Made by a program: the position numbers and the translations under genes. Shown piece by piece: positions 15,811-23,170 of a stretch of DNA of 47,254 nt (positions within the stretch are counted from its first letter, which is position 1; each line of letters opens with the position of its first letter). This stretch comes from an uncultured Eubacteriales bacterium. Its GTDB lineage: Bacteria > Bacillota > Clostridia > Oscillospirales > Acutalibacteraceae. Under the pieces are notes generated by a model. It saw only the letters and a program-made list of their open reading frames with translations. It had not been told where the DNA came from and did no database searches. The stretch lies in NCBI GenBank assembly GCA_900540235.1, contig UQEY01000011.1, positions 1-47,254 of the forward strand, written 5' to 3'.

Positions 15811-15864
15811 AGCATATGGATAAGTCTGCAAATTTTCTTTTGTTACGGAGGCAGTTATATATTT

Positions 15865-18306
15865 ATGGCTGAAATGAATATCACTTTAACCGACAATAAT
15901 GTTAAACCTAAGATACTCATTGTTGATGATGCACTCTCCAACAGAATGACACTCAAAGAACTTCTGGGTGAGCAATACGATTATGTTGAAGCGTCAAACG
16001 GCAGGGAAGCTATCGCAAAAATAAAAGAATATCAAAATTCAATAGACCTTGTCCTTCTTGACCTCATTATGCCGATTATGGACGGTTTTGACACCCTTGA
16101 AGTGATTAAGGAAAACGGCTGGCTTGAATATCTTCCGGTTGTTGTGGTTTCGGGTGATGATGACAGCAGGCTTATGGAAATGGCTTACGAGCTGGGTGCC
16201 GCCGAATTTATTAAAAGGCCGTATGATGCGAGCATTGTTCGCAGGCGTATTAACAATACTCTTGTACTTTACCAAAAGCAAAAAAAGCTTGTAAATATTG
16301 TTGAAGAGCAGATATATGAAAACGAGAGCTATTCAAGGCAAATGATTGATATTTTGGGCCATATTGTTGAGTTTAGAAACGGGGAGAGCAACCTCCATGT
16401 TCACCATGTTCAGCTTTTAACTCATGTGCTTCTTTCCCATTTGCAGGAAATTACAAATAAATATAAACTGAGTGAAAACGATATAATGCTTATTTCAAAT
16501 GCTTCGTCACTTCACGATATAGGTAAAATTTCCATTGATGAAAAAATACTTAATAAACCGGGAAAGTTGACTGATGAAGAGTTTGAAATAGTTAAAACTC
16601 ACAGTGCTGTCGGTGCTTCTATGATAGAAAATCTTGCAGCATATAACAGCGAAGGTAAAAATTCTATTCTTTACTATTCTTATCAAATATGCCGTTGGCA
16701 CCATGAAAGATGGGACGGCAAAGGGTATCCGGACGGGCTTAAAGGCAACGAAATACCTATCAGTTCTCAGGTTGTTGCCTTGGCTGATGTGTATGATGCG
16801 CTTACAAGCGAGCGTTGCTACAAAAAAGCATTTTCACACAAGACAGCAATAAAAATGATTTGCGACGGTGAATGTGGCTCGTTTAACCCGCTTCTTATTC
16901 GTTGCCTTGTTGAATGTGAAGATTATATTCACAGTGCAATTCACGGTGATTTTGCAAATTTGAGCGAGGAGAATGTTGTTATAAAACTTACTCGTGAAAA
17001 GCTCACCGAAAAGCTTAATCAGTCGGATGATAAGGAATTTTTTCTTGTTAAGCAGGCTCAGTCAAAGCGAAGATTTTTTATTGACGGCATTAAAGAACTT
17101 CAATTTGAATATGATGACGAAAGCAAAGCAATTTCATTGTCGAGTTATGCGGCTGACTTTTTGGGCAGCAAATCGCTCGTTGTAGATAAAATTAACGGTG
17201 CAAACTTAATAGGCAAAAAAAATCTTGAAAAGATTGAAAAACTCTCTGCTTCAACTACACCTGAAAATGTACTTGCTCAGTCAAAGCTACGCCTTTCAAA
17301 CGGCGGCAAAAAGTATGTTTGCGATGTAAAAATAATGAGCCTGTGGAGCGACGACAAAGAACCTAAATTCATCGGTTGCGTTGGCAGAATTATACCAAAT
17401 AACGAATTTGACGATTCTACGATTTCAGTTACCGACGACTGTGATTACGACGACTATGACAATTTTGTTAAGGAAATGAGCAAGGTTTTTGATGTCGTTC
17501 GTCTTGTAGACCCTGAAAAAACAGAAGTTATAGGCAATGACGAATTGAATGAAGCTGTGTCAAACAGTCAAAAAGACAATTCACTTAAATGTTACGAATT
17601 TTGGGGCAAAAACAAGCGGTGTCAAAACTGTATTTCATATAAAGCACTTACCGATAAGCGTGTTCAGTCAAAGCTTGAATTTGTCGGCGACAATGCATAC
17701 CAGGTATTTTCAAAATATATAAATATTAACGGTAAGCCGAGAGTTGTTGAAATGGTATATAAAAACCGTGAGGATATGCTTCTTGACGCATACGGCAAAA
17801 ATGATTTAATTGAATATGTTCAAAGTTATAACAGGCGACTGTTTCGTGACCCGCTTACAGGCATTTTTAACCGCAGATATTATGAAGAAGTTGCGAAAAA
17901 TATGAAAAATGTCAGCGGTATTGTTATGATGGATATTGACCATTTTAAACATATTAATGACGAATACGGTCACACAATCGGCGATTTGGCAATAAAGCAA
18001 ATAGTTGATGCTATAAGTTTAATTTTGAAGCCCGGCGATAAACTTATTCGTTACGGCGGCGACGAACTTGTTTTGCTGGTATTTAAAATGTCGTGCGGCG
18101 AGTTTGAAAACACGCTTAGAAATATTGTTGATGCTGTTAAAAAAACAAGAGTTGACTCACGACCGGATATGAATCTTTCGGTTACGGTTGGCGGTGTTTA
18201 CGGTATTGACGATGTTGAAAAGGCCGTGGTTGAAGCTGATAAACTTATGTATCAAGGCAAAAATGATAAGAGGCACATTGTTTCCGAAACGGGAGAGGAA
18301 CAATGA
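15865..18306 (+). CDS. Response regulator with HD-GYP and GGDEF domains
   Basis: An 813-residue cytoplasmic protein carrying both c-di-GMP breakdown and synthesis domains. Seen in order: a receiver domain (about 14-135; phospho-acceptor Asp66, Lys117), an HD-GYP phosphodiesterase domain (about 150-350; His217-Asp218, HHE near 279-281, GYP at 287-289), a divergent PAS-like middle with a Cys pair (RCQNC near residues 580-590), and a C-terminal GGDEF domain beginning DPLTGIFNRRYY with active-site GGDEL at 731-735. The allosteric I-site position reads KPGD instead of RxxD, so product inhibition may be weak. No kinase gene is adjacent. It lies directly before a c-di-GMP riboswitch and the glycan operon, suggesting it sets their c-di-GMP level. 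Net activity cannot be predicted. Confidence 0.93.
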   Translation: MAEMNITLTDNNVKPKILIVDDALSNRMTLKELLGEQYDYVEASNGREAIAKIKEYQNSIDLVLLDLIMPIMDGFDTLEVIKENGWLEYLPVVVVSGDDDSRLMEMAYELGAAEFIKRPYDASIVRRRINNTLVLYQKQKKLVNIVEEQIYENESYSRQMIDILGHIVEFRNGESNLHVHHVQLLTHVLLSHLQEITNKYKLSENDIMLISNASSLHDIGKISIDEKILNKPGKLTDEEFEIVKTHSAVGASMIENLAAYNSEGKNSILYYSYQICRWHHERWDGKGYPDGLKGNEIPISSQVVALADVYDALTSERCYKKAFSHKTAIKMICDGECGSFNPLLIRCLVECEDYIHSAIHGDFANLSEENVVIKLTREKLTEKLNQSDDKEFFLVKQAQSKRRFFIDGIKELQFEYDDESKAISLSSYAADFLGSKSLVVDKINGANLIGKKNLEKIEKLSASTTPENVLAQSKLRLSNGGKKYVCDVKIMSLWSDDKEPKFIGCVGRIIPNNEFDDSTISVTDDCDYDDYDNFVKEMSKVFDVVRLVDPEKTEVIGNDELNEAVSNSQKDNSLKCYEFWGKNKRCQNCISYKALTDKRVQSKLEFVGDNAYQVFSKYININGKPRVVEMVYKNREDMLLDAYGKNDLIEYVQSYNRRLFRDPLTGIFNRRYYEEVAKNMKNVSGIVMMDIDHFKHINDEYGHTIGDLAIKQIVDAISLILKPGDKLIRYGGDELVLLVFKMSCGEFENTLRNIVDAVKKTRVDSRPDMNLSVTVGGVYGIDDVEKAVVEADKLMYQGKNDKRHIVSETGEEQ

Positions 18307-18396
18307 ATTTGAAAAGTCTTATGTAGTCACGGGCAGAAACTATGAAAACGCCGTTACCTATGCATAAATTAACTGCGAAAATAATATGATTTTCCC

Positions 18397-18425
18397 TTGA
18401 CAAATGAGGAAAATATTGCTATAAT
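18397..18425 (+). promoter_or_regulatory. Consensus promoter of the riboswitch transcript
   Basis: TTGACA (18397-18402), a 17-base spacer and TATAAT (18420-18425): both hexamers are perfect. Transcription would begin about 18432, so the aptamer is at the very 5' end of the RNA. Confidence 0.9.
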
Positions 18426-18446
18426 CAGTATGTACTTGAGAGGTAC

Positions 18447-18532
18447 TAAAGTTAATATTTGGCAAACCATCGGAAACGGTGGGACGCAAAGTTATGAACC
18501 TAAAGTATTTACTATGGTAGTCAGACCGCAAA
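18447..18532 (+). ncRNA. Cyclic-di-GMP-I riboswitch aptamer (GEMM-I)
   Basis: The conserved core reads GGCAAACC (18461-18468), a stem closed by a GAAA tetraloop (CCATCG-GAAA-CGGTGG), GGGACGCAAAG, then CCTAAAG (18499-18505) and TATGG (18514-18518), followed by TAGTCAGACCGC. These are hallmark GEMM-I sequences; CCTAA.G/TATGG is the 11-nt GAAA tetraloop receptor that docks the loop. The 3' end of the aptamer (about CCGCAAAT) is also the 5' arm of the terminator that follows. P1 formation and termination therefore appear mutually exclusive, which suggests c-di-GMP turns expression ON; that direction is inference. Confidence 0.93.
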
Positions 18533-18563
18533 TTGTTATTTTTCAATTTGTGGTCTTTTTTAT
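18524..18563 (+). terminator. Riboswitch expression-platform terminator
   Basis: GACCGCAAATTG (18524-18535) pairs with CAATTTGTGGTC (18544-18555, one G-T pair), followed by TTTTTTATTTT. It overlaps the 3' side of the aptamer and lies before the InlB-repeat gene's ribosome site. Confidence 0.9.
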
Positions 18564-18609
18564 TTTCATTTAGTTTAAACGATAATTGAATGTAAAGGAG
18601 ATATATTTT

Positions 18610-19920
18610 ATGAAAAAGATTAAAGTTCTTTCAGCAGTTCTTGCAATGATTATGCTTATTTCTTGCTTTCCGTTCACTGCACTTGCTGACGGCGAAAAAA
18701 CGGTAAATGCAAGTTTCTTCATTTTGAAGGAAGGCTTGCCGGTTCCTACAGGAATAGGAAGTCAGCCTAATGCTAACTACTCACCTGTCGGTAAAGGTAA
18801 AATCACAATTACTGATGGATTTAAGGGCGAATACCACGAGGATGGTGTTCCTAATATTGTTGAAGCACCTGAGGTTAAGCTTGATAACGGTCAGTCAATC
18901 GTTTGGTATGTTACAAAGTATGAAACCACCGATAAAAGATGGCATGTTGACGGCGTTATCACTCCTTTTTACACCTTTATTTATGACGGTAACAACGCAA
19001 GCGGTTCAACAACGGACCCGACTCATTATTTTGAAAAAGATACTGCAAAAGTAGCTGAAAATGCTTTTTCAAAAGACGGCTATACTTTCAGCGGTTGGAA
19101 CACAAAGGCTGACGGTTCAGGCATTTCTTACAATCCGGGTGATGAAATTGTAATCAAAGACCTTGGTTTTCCTAAGGGCATCAATACTTTGACATTATAT
19201 GCAACTTGGCTCAAAAAGCCGGAAGAAACAACAAAACCGGAAGAAACAACTAAGCCAGAAGAAACAACAAAGCCGGAAGAAACAACAAAGCCGGAAACAA
19301 CAACTAAACCAACAACAGATACTTCAAGCAAAAAGAAAGCTATCTATGTTGTAACTCCGAAAAAGATGTCTGTTCGTTTTGAAGACGGTCAAGTTTACAA
19401 AACAAATGACAAAATTGAAGTTGAAGTAGGCAAGGAATACAAATTCCAGATGTGCTCAAACGATTGGGACACAGATTCATATTCAGACTATGGCTACGGC
19501 ATTGCCGGTACAGTAGTATATACAATGAAGTTAGTAAGCGAGAAAGATTTTGTTGAACTCAGAAAAGAAGCAATCAAAAATACCGACAGATACACTGTTA
19601 AAGGTATGGATATAATCGATAAAGAAAGCAAGACGATTATTATCAACAAAGATGCAGAAAACTGCCACCTTGAAACAGATGTAAACGACTTCTTTATGGC
19701 TTACAAGTTTCATTTCAACACAGACTACAACAAGCAGACAGGTATTCTTCATGTAGTTAATACTCCGCTTGAAAGCCTTTCTGTTAACCTTCCTCTCGGC
19801 TCAACAATTTTGGCTGACGCTTATGTAGCAAATAAGTACAAGAAGACAGATTTTGTATTTGTTGAAAAAGATAATGAACATCCAAACCGTTCATACAATA
19901 CTTATAAGTGGGGCTTCTGA
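18610..19920 (+). CDS. Secreted InlB-repeat surface protein under riboswitch control
   Basis: A 436-residue exported protein. Seen: an N-terminal signal peptide with an AxA-type cleavage site (ALA-DG after residue 26); an unrecognised domain at about 30-118; an InlB B-repeat/Listeria-Bacteroides repeat at about 121-200 (GYTFSGWNTKADGSG ... YNPGDEI ... LTLYATW); a PEETTK tandem repeat linker (about 203-236); and an unrecognised C-terminal domain (about 245-436). There is no LPxTG or C-terminal membrane anchor, so it is either secreted or held non-covalently. The ATG at 18610 is preferred because AAAGGAG ends at 18600; the upstream TTG at 18586 lies before that site. Its mRNA starts with a c-di-GMP-I riboswitch, so it is probably an adhesin or matrix protein tied to the sessile state (inference). 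Confidence 0.88.
   Translation: MKKIKVLSAVLAMIMLISCFPFTALADGEKTVNASFFILKEGLPVPTGIGSQPNANYSPVGKGKITITDGFKGEYHEDGVPNIVEAPEVKLDNGQSIVWYVTKYETTDKRWHVDGVITPFYTFIYDGNNASGSTTDPTHYFEKDTAKVAENAFSKDGYTFSGWNTKADGSGISYNPGDEIVIKDLGFPKGINTLTLYATWLKKPEETTKPEETTKPEETTKPEETTKPETTTKPTTDTSSKKKAIYVVTPKKMSVRFEDGQVYKTNDKIEVEVGKEYKFQMCSNDWDTDSYSDYGYGIAGTVVYTMKLVSEKDFVELRKEAIKNTDRYTVKGMDIIDKESKTIIINKDAENCHLETDVNDFFMAYKFHFNTDYNKQTGILHVVNTPLESLSVNLPLGSTILADAYVANKYKKTDFVFVEKDNEHPNRSYNTYKWGF
19219..19305 (+). repeat. 18-bp tandem repeat encoding PEETTK
   Basis: An 18-base unit (like CCGGAAGAAACAACAAAG) is repeated about four and a half times within the surface-protein gene, with few differences between copies. It codes for a Thr/Glu-rich linker. 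Copy number could vary by slippage or recombination. Confidence 0.85.
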
Positions 19921-19951
19921 TTAATTTATTCAATTTCCTTTTTTTATTTCA

Positions 19952-19995
19952 AGAAAAGACTGCAGGATAATTTTCTTGCGGTCTTTTCTATTGTG
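19952..19995 (+). terminator. Terminator after the InlB-repeat gene
   Basis: AGAAAAGACTGCA pairs with TGCGGTCTTTTCT (19952-19989) with one G-T pair, and a T-rich run follows. It separates the riboswitch gene from the glycan operon. Confidence 0.85.
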
Positions 19996-20019
19996 TTTTT
20001 CTTTTAGTTATAATATAAT
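19991..20019 (+). promoter_or_regulatory. Promoter of the seven-gene glycan operon
   Basis: TTGTGT (19991-19996), a 17-base spacer and TATAAT (20014-20019), with another TATAAT overlapping at 20009-20014. No riboswitch is visible in the roughly 30-base leader. Confidence 0.6.
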
Positions 20020-20055
20020 AATTATAAATATATTAATGAATGGGAGCTTTTTGTT

Positions 20056-20697
20056 ATGAAGAAATTTCTTTGCGTTTTACTTACGCTTGCAATGTGTATG
20101 GGCCTTTTTACAGCTTGCTCAAATGCAGACCCGAATGTCAAAAAAACAACTTCTGCTTCAAACGACAATTATGTGGTTGACACTGATGAAAATGAAAGCG
20201 AAAGTTCAAGTCAGAGTAACGGTACTGTTGATATTGACTACTATGCAAACAGAAGCTATGAGCTTCACTTCCTTTTGGCAATCGCTTCTTTTGACGATGC
20301 GTCGCAAATATCCGCAAACGCACTCGTGCAGTATGCTTTTTGCAGGCTTTATTATGACAATCTTGTTGATATGCCGAGAAGCGGCGTAAAAATGAGAGAA
20401 GCTACCAAAAAACAGATTGACGACCAAATTCAAAAAGAGTTCGGCAAGGTAAGTGTCGATATAACAAAATCGGACCTTTATAACCAAAGCAAGAAAAAGT
20501 TTGAAATGTGGGAACCTCTTTACGGCTCGGATATTTATTTTGACGCTAAGGCTGAAGAAGTTAACAAAAACGAATATACTATTACTTCAACTTTCTATAA
20601 TGACGAAGCTAAGAAAGAAGTTAAAGGCACTACAACTTTAACAATTCAAATTGACAAAAACGGAAAAGAATATATCAAAAAACTTTCTTCAAATTAA
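20056..20697 (+). CDS. Lipoprotein of unknown function
   Basis: A 213-residue lipoprotein that I do not otherwise recognise. Seen: a lipobox signal LFTAC (Cys21), an acidic Ser/Glu/Asn-rich linker (about 25-60), then a compact mixed alpha/beta domain (about 65-213). The C-terminal part (YTITSTFYNDEAKKEVKGTTTLTIQ) looks like beta strands of an NTF2- or SnoaL-like sheet, which is only an impression. It is the first gene of an operon whose next six genes follow at gaps of 0-14 bases, so it probably acts at the outer face of the membrane near the glycan synthase. Confidence 0.85.
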   Translation: MKKFLCVLLTLAMCMGLFTACSNADPNVKKTTSASNDNYVVDTDENESESSSQSNGTVDIDYYANRSYELHFLLAIASFDDASQISANALVQYAFCRLYYDNLVDMPRSGVKMREATKKQIDDQIQKEFGKVSVDITKSDLYNQSKKKFEMWEPLYGSDIYFDAKAEEVNKNEYTITSTFYNDEAKKEVKGTTTLTIQIDKNGKEYIKKLSSN

Positions 20698-20708
20698 GGA
20701 GAGCGGCT

Positions 20709-20924
20709 ATGAACGAGGAAGAACTTGTATCAGCCTATAATAACGAGGTTTATATTAATAATCGGCTGATTGAAATAATGAATGACATTGAATCAAAATA
20801 TAATGAAATAGGCATTCTTTTAAACGAATTTCACGAACTTTTAGGTGACGATGCAGACGCTACTGTTAATAACAGTGCACAGGTTAAAAATCTTCTTAAT
20901 AAATATTCAGATTTGAAAAAATGA
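20709..20924 (+). CDS. Small coiled-coil protein, 71 aa
   Basis: A short acidic protein with no signal peptide or membrane segment. The sequence is mostly helix-forming with heptad-like hydrophobic spacing (IEIMNDIESKYNEIGILLNE), then an Asp-rich turn (GDDADA) and a second helix. AGGAGAG precedes the ATG. It lies 11 bases after the lipoprotein gene and 8 bases before the HD-GYP gene. I do not recognise a family; a small scaffolding or regulatory subunit of the synthase complex is possible. Confidence 0.8.
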   Translation: MNEEELVSAYNNEVYINNRLIEIMNDIESKYNEIGILLNEFHELLGDDADATVNNSAQVKNLLNKYSDLKK

Positions 20925-20932
20925 GGTAAACT

Positions 20933-23170
20933 ATGAAAGGGATAAGCAAAAAAATTAAAGCTGAAATAAAAAAAATATTTTCAGGCGTCAGGGCTAATCT
21001 TGCCGTGTTTTCAGCTTTGGCTGTGGCTATGGTTTTGCTTTCCTTTGCCATCCAGTATGCCGGAAACTATGTTTTTTTGCCGTCAAATGATGTAAGAAAT
21101 ATTCAGTCGTGGGACTATACTTATCTTGACAGTTTTGATTCTCCTGTCGATTCAACTAAGCTTGCCAATTCAAACTATGTTGTGCCGATTTCAAAAAAAG
21201 GCAATACCGGCATTTGCTATCTTACCCACACTTTTGATAAAGTTAATGAAAAAACAGTTTTGAAAATCGTAACAAATCATTCGCCGATTAAAGTTGTTGT
21301 GAACTCTCAGGAAGTGTACAACAATCACTACGGAAAAGAAAAATATGTTGCAAATTCATTTAACAGCATTGAACTTGAAAAAACAAATCGCTCGCAAAAA
21401 GTTGAAGTTTATATGAGTGTGCCTTTCTCTTTAAATTTTGAAGTTAAAGCCGTGCCTGCAACTTCAAATCAAAATGACTTAACTCCGTCATTTATTGCCG
21501 GCGCCGCTGTTTTCGGTGTTGGTTTGATTATGCTTTTGGCATCGCTGATTCTTTCGGTTAAAAATAAATATTTTTCAAGGCTTGTAGGCGTTGCTCTTTT
21601 TGATATTTTAAGCGGAGCAAATATTGTTTTTTGGCAATATCTTCAAAATTCATATAATCTCAATGCACCGATTTATTATAATATCTCGCTTGCACTCGGT
21701 CTTATTGTTGTTTATTACAGTTCACTCAGTGCATTATCCGAGTTTAAAAATTTGTCAAAACTTTGTAAGGTGCTTGTTGCATTGAGTGGTATTTCAATAC
21801 TTCTTTGCGCAGTTCCGAGTTTTCCGCCGGCACTCAGGATAGCACCGTTGCTTTCATCATTCCTGCTTGTATGCGCTCTGTTTGCCGCTTCGTCGTCTTT
21901 TGTAAATGCGATAGGCAGAAGAATTAAGGGCGCAAATGCCGATTGGTTTTTGTCAAATTATATTATAGCCGTTCAATTTATCTTGCAGATTCAACTGTTT
22001 TTCGGCAAAACAAAATATTATGTAGTATTCAATGTTCTTGTTGCACTTCTTTATACGATTGTTATGACTATGATTAAATATGACCGCTCGTCTGTAAAAT
22101 ATAATCATAACAAAAAGCAGAAAGAACAGTTTATAGGCAGCCTTGGCTGGGTAAACTCTCTTGACAGTATGATGTCAAATATTTTAGCTCAGGATAATGA
22201 CGAGGATAAACTTGCTGTTTGTGCTGAGGAATTTAAGCAAATAATTACAAACAGTATAAAGCCTGAAAGCAAACTTGCCGTAAGCGCTTGCATACTTGCA
22301 AGTGACGGTCGGTATTACCAAATTTACAGTGATAATCTTGACGAAGTCTGCAATTTTAACCTTATCGGCGAGCATTACAAAAATGACGGCGGTACGCACC
22401 ATGTACTTTGGGGTGATACATATTTTGATGTAATAATCGATAAAAATTATGAGCCGTACGCAATTATTCATTTTGAAGGCGCAGACGATTTGCTTTCGCT
22501 CAATATTGAAAATGTGGTTGAAACAATAAGTGCCGATTTGGATGTTGTGATGAATTTAACGGATGATGAAATTCAAAATGAAGAATTTGAAGCCGGTGTG
22601 TTTGCCTCACTTTCTCAAAATGTTGAAGTTAAAAACGGTGTTGCAAAAAATCATCTTGAAAATGTGTCAAATATTACTTTTTGCATTTGTGCAAAGCTTG
22701 GTTTAAGTGAGGACGAGGTAAGGCAAATCGGCTACGCTTCCATGCTTCACGATATCGGCAAAGTCGTTATTCCGAGTGAACTTATTTCAAAGCAAGGCTA
22801 TTTGACGGAGGAAGAAAAGGAAATTATGAAGCTTCACGCCGAGTGCGGCTATAAGCTTCTTTCATGTATTCCAGGTGATTTTACTTCACTTGCGGCTGAC
22901 ATAGCGCACTACCACCACGAAAAAATTGACGGCAGCGGCTACTATAATCTTAAAGGGAATGAAATTCCGCTCGCCGCAAGAATAGTTTCGGTTGCAGATG
23001 TTTTTGACGCACTTACTTCTTCCCGCTCATATAAAACAGCGTGGACGGATGAGAAAGCTATTGAATATTTGAAAGAAAACAGCGGCAGTGCATTTGACGA
23101 AAATGTTGTGAACGCTTTTCTTGAATGCTATCCTGTTATTTGTGAGCTTAGAAAGGGCGGTGACAACTGA
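20933..23170 (+). CDS. Membrane sensor HD-GYP phosphodiesterase-like protein
   Basis: A 745-residue protein combining an outside sensor with an inside c-di-GMP domain. Seen: transmembrane helix at about 23-43; an extracellular beta-rich domain (about 45-175); seven or so hydrophobic helices (about 185-380), reminiscent of 7TMR-DISM receptors; a GAF/PAS-like cytoplasmic segment (about 395-545); and an HD-GYP domain (about 560-740) with His606-Asp607, HHE at 661-663 and GNEIP at 675-679. The GYP motif reads Gly-Tyr-Tyr (669-671), a change that could alter substrate choice or binding. It overlaps the next gene by one base. In context it probably lowers or senses c-di-GMP locally for the synthase encoded downstream; whether it is an enzyme or a receptor cannot be told from sequence. 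Confidence 0.9.
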   Translation: MKGISKKIKAEIKKIFSGVRANLAVFSALAVAMVLLSFAIQYAGNYVFLPSNDVRNIQSWDYTYLDSFDSPVDSTKLANSNYVVPISKKGNTGICYLTHTFDKVNEKTVLKIVTNHSPIKVVVNSQEVYNNHYGKEKYVANSFNSIELEKTNRSQKVEVYMSVPFSLNFEVKAVPATSNQNDLTPSFIAGAAVFGVGLIMLLASLILSVKNKYFSRLVGVALFDILSGANIVFWQYLQNSYNLNAPIYYNISLALGLIVVYYSSLSALSEFKNLSKLCKVLVALSGISILLCAVPSFPPALRIAPLLSSFLLVCALFAASSSFVNAIGRRIKGANADWFLSNYIIAVQFILQIQLFFGKTKYYVVFNVLVALLYTIVMTMIKYDRSSVKYNHNKKQKEQFIGSLGWVNSLDSMMSNILAQDNDEDKLAVCAEEFKQIITNSIKPESKLAVSACILASDGRYYQIYSDNLDEVCNFNLIGEHYKNDGGTHHVLWGDTYFDVIIDKNYEPYAIIHFEGADDLLSLNIENVVETISADLDVVMNLTDDEIQNEEFEAGVFASLSQNVEVKNGVAKNHLENVSNITFCICAKLGLSEDEVRQIGYASMLHDIGKVVIPSELISKQGYLTEEEKEIMKLHAECGYKLLSCIPGDFTSLAADIAHYHHEKIDGSGYYNLKGNEIPLAARIVSVADVFDALTSSRSYKTAWTDEKAIEYLKENSGSAFDENVVNAFLECYPVICELRKGGDN

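Noticed and set aside
18586..18609. Earlier TTG start for the InlB-repeat protein
   Set aside because: It would start before the AAAGGAG ribosome site and spoil the N-terminus of a clear signal peptide.
19219..19305. Regular short repeats as a CRISPR array
   Set aside because: They are directly adjacent 18-base tandem repeats in frame within a gene, with no spacers.
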